From assembly GCF_937129525.1 (NCBI RefSeq), contig NZ_CAKZNK010000087.1, positions 1 through 64,000 on the forward strand: a stretch of 64,000 nucleotides of DNA. Direction: 5' to 3'. Source of the DNA: an uncultured Chloroflexus sp. Lineage in GTDB: Bacteria > Chloroflexota > Chloroflexia > Chloroflexales > Chloroflexaceae. A program made the position numbers and the translations under genes. Positions 60,875-64,000 of this stretch are shown piece by piece (the stretch's first letter is position 1; every line of letters begins with the position of its first letter). The notes beneath the pieces are model-generated. The model was not told the DNA's origin and made no database searches. It saw only the letters and a program-made list of their open reading frames with translations.

Positions 60875-61855
60875 TCACTGCCCGCAATTAATCCGATCCA
60901 ACAGCGAGGTAACGGCATAGATCGCGCGCAAGGTAGGCGCCGGCGTGCCGGTCAATTCGGCCAATTCAACCACTGCCCCCAATAAGGCGTCAATCTCAGT
61001 GGGACGTTTGGCTTCAATATCCTGCAACATCGAGGTCTTATGAGCGCCGATCTCTTCGGCCATTCGAATCCGACGCTCGATAGAGACTGGAAACCGCGCG
61101 CCCAACGTCTCGGCAACCTGTTGCGCTTCTGCCATCATCGTTGCCGCCAATGTGTACGTACCCTGATCGGCGATAATCCGGTCAAGCGTAGCGCGTGTCA
61201 ACGCACTGATCGGGTTGAAGGAGAGATTACCCCACAGCTTGAGCCAAATCTCATTGCGAATATCGGTTTTCACCGGCGCGCGCAGACCAACCGATTCGAG
61301 CAGTTTACTCAGCCGCATCGTCCGTTCGCTGCGACTGCCATCAGGTTCGCCAAGTGTAAACCGATTGCCCTCGATGTGGCGGATCACACCGGGTCGCTCG
61401 ATGGCTGCTGCCGGATAGACCACACAGCCGATCACGCGCTCGATTTCAGTATTGGCAGCAATCACACCGCCGGGATCGACCGACTCGATCCGTCGCCCTT
61501 CATAAGGGCCGCCATGACGCAGAAAATACCACCATGGAATACCGTTTTGCGCGTACACCACTGCTGTAGTTGGGCCGTAGAGGGCGCGCATCGGCGCCGC
61601 CAGCGCCGGCAACGATTGCGCCTTCACCGCCACAATCACCATATCGTGCTGGCCGGCAGCAATCATATCGGCAGTGGCCATTGCCGGTTTCACCACCTCC
61701 TGGCGGCCATCCTGGTATATGATGGTCAATCCATGCGCTTCAATCGCGGCCAGATGCGCACCCCGCGCAATGAGAGTCACTTCGGCCCCGGCCTGAATCA
61801 ACTTCGCGCCGAGCCAGCCCCCAATTGCGCCAGCCCCAACAATGCAAATCCGCAT
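60875..61855 (-). CDS. panE: 2-Dehydropantoate 2-reductase (ketopantoate reductase)
   Basis: 326 residues. N-terminal Rossmann motif GAGAIGGWLGAKL, KAQSLPAL (Lys contacts substrate), AQNGIPWW, and the C-terminal helical domain with KLWGNLSFNPISALTRAT. NADPH-dependent reduction of ketopantoate to pantoate in CoA synthesis. It lies 66 bp after coaA on the same strand, which supports the pantothenate assignment over other ApbA-family roles. Confidence 0.9.
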   Translation of the reverse strand: MRICIVGAGAIGGWLGAKLIQAGAEVTLIARGAHLAAIEAHGLTIIYQDGRQEVVKPAMATADMIAAGQHDMVIVAVKAQSLPALAAPMRALYGPTTAVVYAQNGIPWWYFLRHGGPYEGRRIESVDPGGVIAANTEIERVIGCVVYPAAAIERPGVIRHIEGNRFTLGEPDGSRSERTMRLSKLLESVGLRAPVKTDIRNEIWLKLWGNLSFNPISALTRATLDRIIADQGTYTLAATMMAEAQQVAETLGARFPVSIERRIRMAEEIGAHKTSMLQDIEAKRPTEIDALLGAVVELAELTGTPAPTLRAIYAVTSLLDRINCGQ

Positions 61856-61921
61856 ATCACTTCCTCACTTATGACCAGCCGCCACGACCGAGAGGGCTAC
61901 CTTTGGCCAGCAGTTACGCTA

Positions 61922-62878
61922 CTACAACTTCCGCAGATAGACCCGCTCGAGTTCATGCCGCGACCCTTTAACCAGTATCAGATCGGCGCTCCAGCGCGTC
62001 GGCTCGATGTTTTGCTTCAAGTTGATGTAGTTAATTTCACGCCAGATCCGGCGAGCAGTCGCAATTGCCTCAGTTTCACTCAACTCAGCATAGCGGCGAA
62101 AATAGGATGAAGGGTCGCGGAAAGCCGTTTCACGCAACCGCAAAAAGCGCTCGATATACCATTGCTCGAGATCGCGCTCATCAGCATCGACATAGATAGC
62201 AAAATCGAAGAAATCAGACACATAGAGCTGCGGTTCACGGCGATGACTGGCGCCACGTTGCAACACATTCAGACCTTCGACGATCAGCACATCCGGGTGA
62301 TCGACCACCTGCACCTGATCGGGCACTATGTCGTAGATCAGATGTGAATAGACCGGCGCCGTCACCGGACCATAACCCGATTTAATATCGGCCATGAATT
62401 GTAACAAACGCCGCCGATCATAACTCTCTGGAAAACCTTTGCGGTGCATGATGCCCCGCTCTTGCAACACTCGATTAGGGTAGAGGAAGCCATCGGTGGT
62501 GATGAGATCAACCTTCAACCGGCCAGGACCGCGCGTCAACAGCGCCTGCAAAATGCGCGCTGTGCTACTCTTGCCAACTGCCACGCTACCGGCAATCCCG
62601 ATCACATATGGCACGCGCGCTGTTGCCGAACCAAGAAAAGAACTCGTTGCCTGATATAATCGGCAGGCATTTTCATAGTAGAGCTGTAACAGGCGAACCA
62701 ACGGCAAATAGATGTCAGCCACATCTTCGATTGAGACGCTGTCATTGAGACTAACCAGCGAATCCAGTTCGGCTGCGCTCAGCGGCATTGGCGTACCATT
62801 CCGCAATGCCGCCCATTCTGCGCGCGAAAAAGCCAGGTAGGGCGAGAGACGCCGTTCGAGTTCAGGCTTGAGAGTCAT
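61922..62878 (-). CDS. coaA: Pantothenate kinase, type I
   Basis: 318 residues. P-loop [66 protein letters not shown] and [11 protein letters not shown] are the prokaryotic type I PanK signature. It phosphorylates pantothenate, the first and usually feedback-regulated step to CoA. It precedes panE in the same direction, probably as one transcript. Confidence 0.95.
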   Translation of the reverse strand: MTLKPELERRLSPYLAFSRAEWAALRNGTPMPLSAAELDSLVSLNDSVSIEDVADIYLPLVRLLQLYYENACRLYQATSSFLGSATARVPYVIGIAGSVAVGKSSTARILQALLTRGPGRLKVDLITTDGFLYPNRVLQERGIMHRKGFPESYDRRRLLQFMADIKSGYGPVTAPVYSHLIYDIVPDQVQVVDHPDVLIVEGLNVLQRGASHRREPQLYVSDFFDFAIYVDADERDLEQWYIERFLRLRETAFRDPSSYFRRYAELSETEAIATARRIWREINYINLKQNIEPTRWSADLILVKGSRHELERVYLRKL

Positions 62879-63063
62879 GCCGCTTCCTGTCCATCAACAA
62901 CGGGCATTGATTACCGGCAGCACCATTGCAACGTTACGCATGCTCGCGCATTTGCGATCGCAAATGCTAGTATCATACCAGTTATCGTCAATTTGCCGAC
63001 AAACCAAACCCCGGCGCTTGCGCCTTACGCTCGCCACGGCGATACATGCGCGCCTCGGCGCAG

Positions 63064-64000
63064 CTACACCAAACCCAACGTTTTGGACATCGTAATACGC
63101 TGTAATTTGCCGGTAGCACCGCGTGGCAAGGCATCGAGAATATGGATCGCCCGCGGCACTTTGAAATCGGCCAGCAGACCGGCGCAGTGATCACGCAATT
63201 CGCGTTCACTGGCTTGCATTCCCTCGCGCAAGACGACCGCCGCATGCACTTCTTCCCCTAATGTTGGGTGAGGGACAGCAAAAGCCAGCGCCTCGGCCAC
63301 TGCCGGATGGCGCAGCAATACATCGTCGATCTCAAGCGGGGAAATCTTTTCACCACCGCGATTGATCAACTCTTTAATTCGACCGGTCAGACAGAGATAG
63401 CCATCCTCATCGAGATACCCTTGATCACCGGTGCGGAACCAACCATTCACAAACGCAACCGCATTTGCGTCAGGGTTGTTCTCGTAACCGTCAACCACAT
63501 TTGGCCCACGCACCACTACCTCACCTTTAGTGCCTGCCGGTAACAGTTGGCCATGTTCGTCCATAATAGCAACTTCCACCCCGAAACCAATTCCAACCGA
63601 GCCGGCTTTCCGCTGAGCGGGCGGCAATGGATTAGAAGTCATCTGATGCGACGCCTCAGTCATGCCGTAACTCTCAATCACCGGCGCGCCAAAGACCTGT
63701 TCCATCCGTTCCATCACCACTGGCGGCAGTGGCGCACTTGAAGAACGGATGAAGCGAAACGGATTGGCGGCAATGATCGCCGCATTTCGCTCAGCGCGCG
63801 CCAGCAAGACCTGATGCATTGTCGGCACTGCTGAGTACCAGGTAGGCCGCTCCTGCTCAACCCAGCTCCAAAACTTGAGCGCATCGAAACCGGGCGGGCA
63901 GATCACTGCGCCTCCGGCAGCGAGCTGACTGAGCAATGAGGCCACGATACCATGAATATGAAAGAGTGGCATTACGCAGAGCGAGCGGTCAGCGGCGCTC
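63064..64000 (-). CDS. AMP-dependent acyl-CoA synthetase/ligase (N-terminal part outside window)
   Basis: At least 312 residues; the frame stays open to the right edge, so the Met at 63972 is internal. ANL-family motifs: YGMTEASHQMTSN (A5), FRTGDQGYLDEDGYLCLTGR (A7), KELINRGGEKISPLEIDDVL (A8) and a C-terminal catalytic Lys in LPRGATGKLQR (A10). It activates a carboxylate as acyl-AMP for transfer to CoA. The chain type is not readable from this half. It resembles CaiC/FadD-like and oxalyl-CoA-synthetase-like members. Confidence 0.92.
   Translation of the reverse strand, partial: SAADRSLCVMPLFHIHGIVASLLSQLAAGGAVICPPGFDALKFWSWVEQERPTWYSAVPTMHQVLLARAERNAAIIAANPFRFIRSSSAPLPPVVMERMEQVFGAPVIESYGMTEASHQMTSNPLPPAQRKAGSVGIGFGVEVAIMDEHGQLLPAGTKGEVVVRGPNVVDGYENNPDANAVAFVNGWFRTGDQGYLDEDGYLCLTGRIKELINRGGEKISPLEIDDVLLRHPAVAEALAFAVPHPTLGEEVHAAVVLREGMQASERELRDHCAGLLADFKVPRAIHILDALPRGATGKLQRITMSKTLGLV

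Overview
The window is a bacterial chromosome segment, mostly dense and protein-coding. It looks like Chloroflexus or a close filamentous Chloroflexota relative. This is an inference from family resemblance: lipoprotein-type secreted enzymes, LCP and LysM wall genes, the SCO1664/DUF3090/MSMEG_4193 trio known from Actinobacteria and Chloroflexi, a DUF559 element with C-rich repeats, and a moderately high GC content. No 16S rRNA or other decisive marker is present.

Layout. 1-1 kb: the end of a membrane-anchored protein. 1.2-11.5 kb: a beta-glucan utilisation operon (LacI-type regulator, sugar ABC importer, lipoprotein GH3, lipoprotein GH16 with the ExDxxE laminarinase motif, cytoplasmic GH3) with two LacI-like operators at its head. 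11.7-13.8 kb: the SCO1664/DUF3090/MSMEG_4193 cluster on the minus strand. 14-20 kb: a minus-strand run with a PNPOx-like protein, a QtmA-like glycosyltransferase, a DA1-like LIM metallopeptidase, an esterase, a LysM protein, an LCP ligase and an SpoIIE-type phosphatase. 20-30.4 kb, plus strand: an aldehyde dehydrogenase, a PotD-like binding protein coupled to a hybrid histidine kinase and a receiver, a lytic transglycosylase, and a PAS-STAS membrane sensor. 30.4-33.3 kb: an ECF-type double ATPase and an aminotransferase. 33.3-34 kb: no convincing gene. 34-41 kb: pth, msrA, a CDP-alcohol phosphatidyltransferase, two DUF4013 proteins, a CinA-like protein, a YtxH-like protein and thrS. The thrS operon is headed by a threonine T-box riboswitch, visible at single-base level (AGTA box, ACC specifier, T-box motif, antiterminator and competing terminator). 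42-47 kb: a split ABC-2 exporter around a glycosyltransferase, a nucleotidylyltransferase and an ANTAR regulator.

47.1-50.9 kb is an accessory island, much of it decayed. It holds the C-terminus of a type ISP restriction enzyme interrupted by a DUF559 endonuclease ORF with 36-bp C-rich repeats and a 17-bp hairpin. Next come two attC-like integron recombination sites that bracket an AT-rich, frameshifted lipoprotein cassette and lead into a second cassette with an HMA-like ORF. The first 12 nt of the bracketed cassette are the exact reverse complement of the left end of its own attC, as integron cassette chemistry predicts.

51-64 kb returns to core genes: a dipeptide epimerase, an EamA permease, a MurF-Alr fusion whose MurF half looks eroded, rpsO-pnp with a strong promoter and intercistronic hairpins, a 36-bp duplication of the pnp 3' end, a hydrolase, an ABC-2 permease, panE-coaA, and the C-terminal part of an AMP-dependent acyl-CoA ligase that runs off the right edge.
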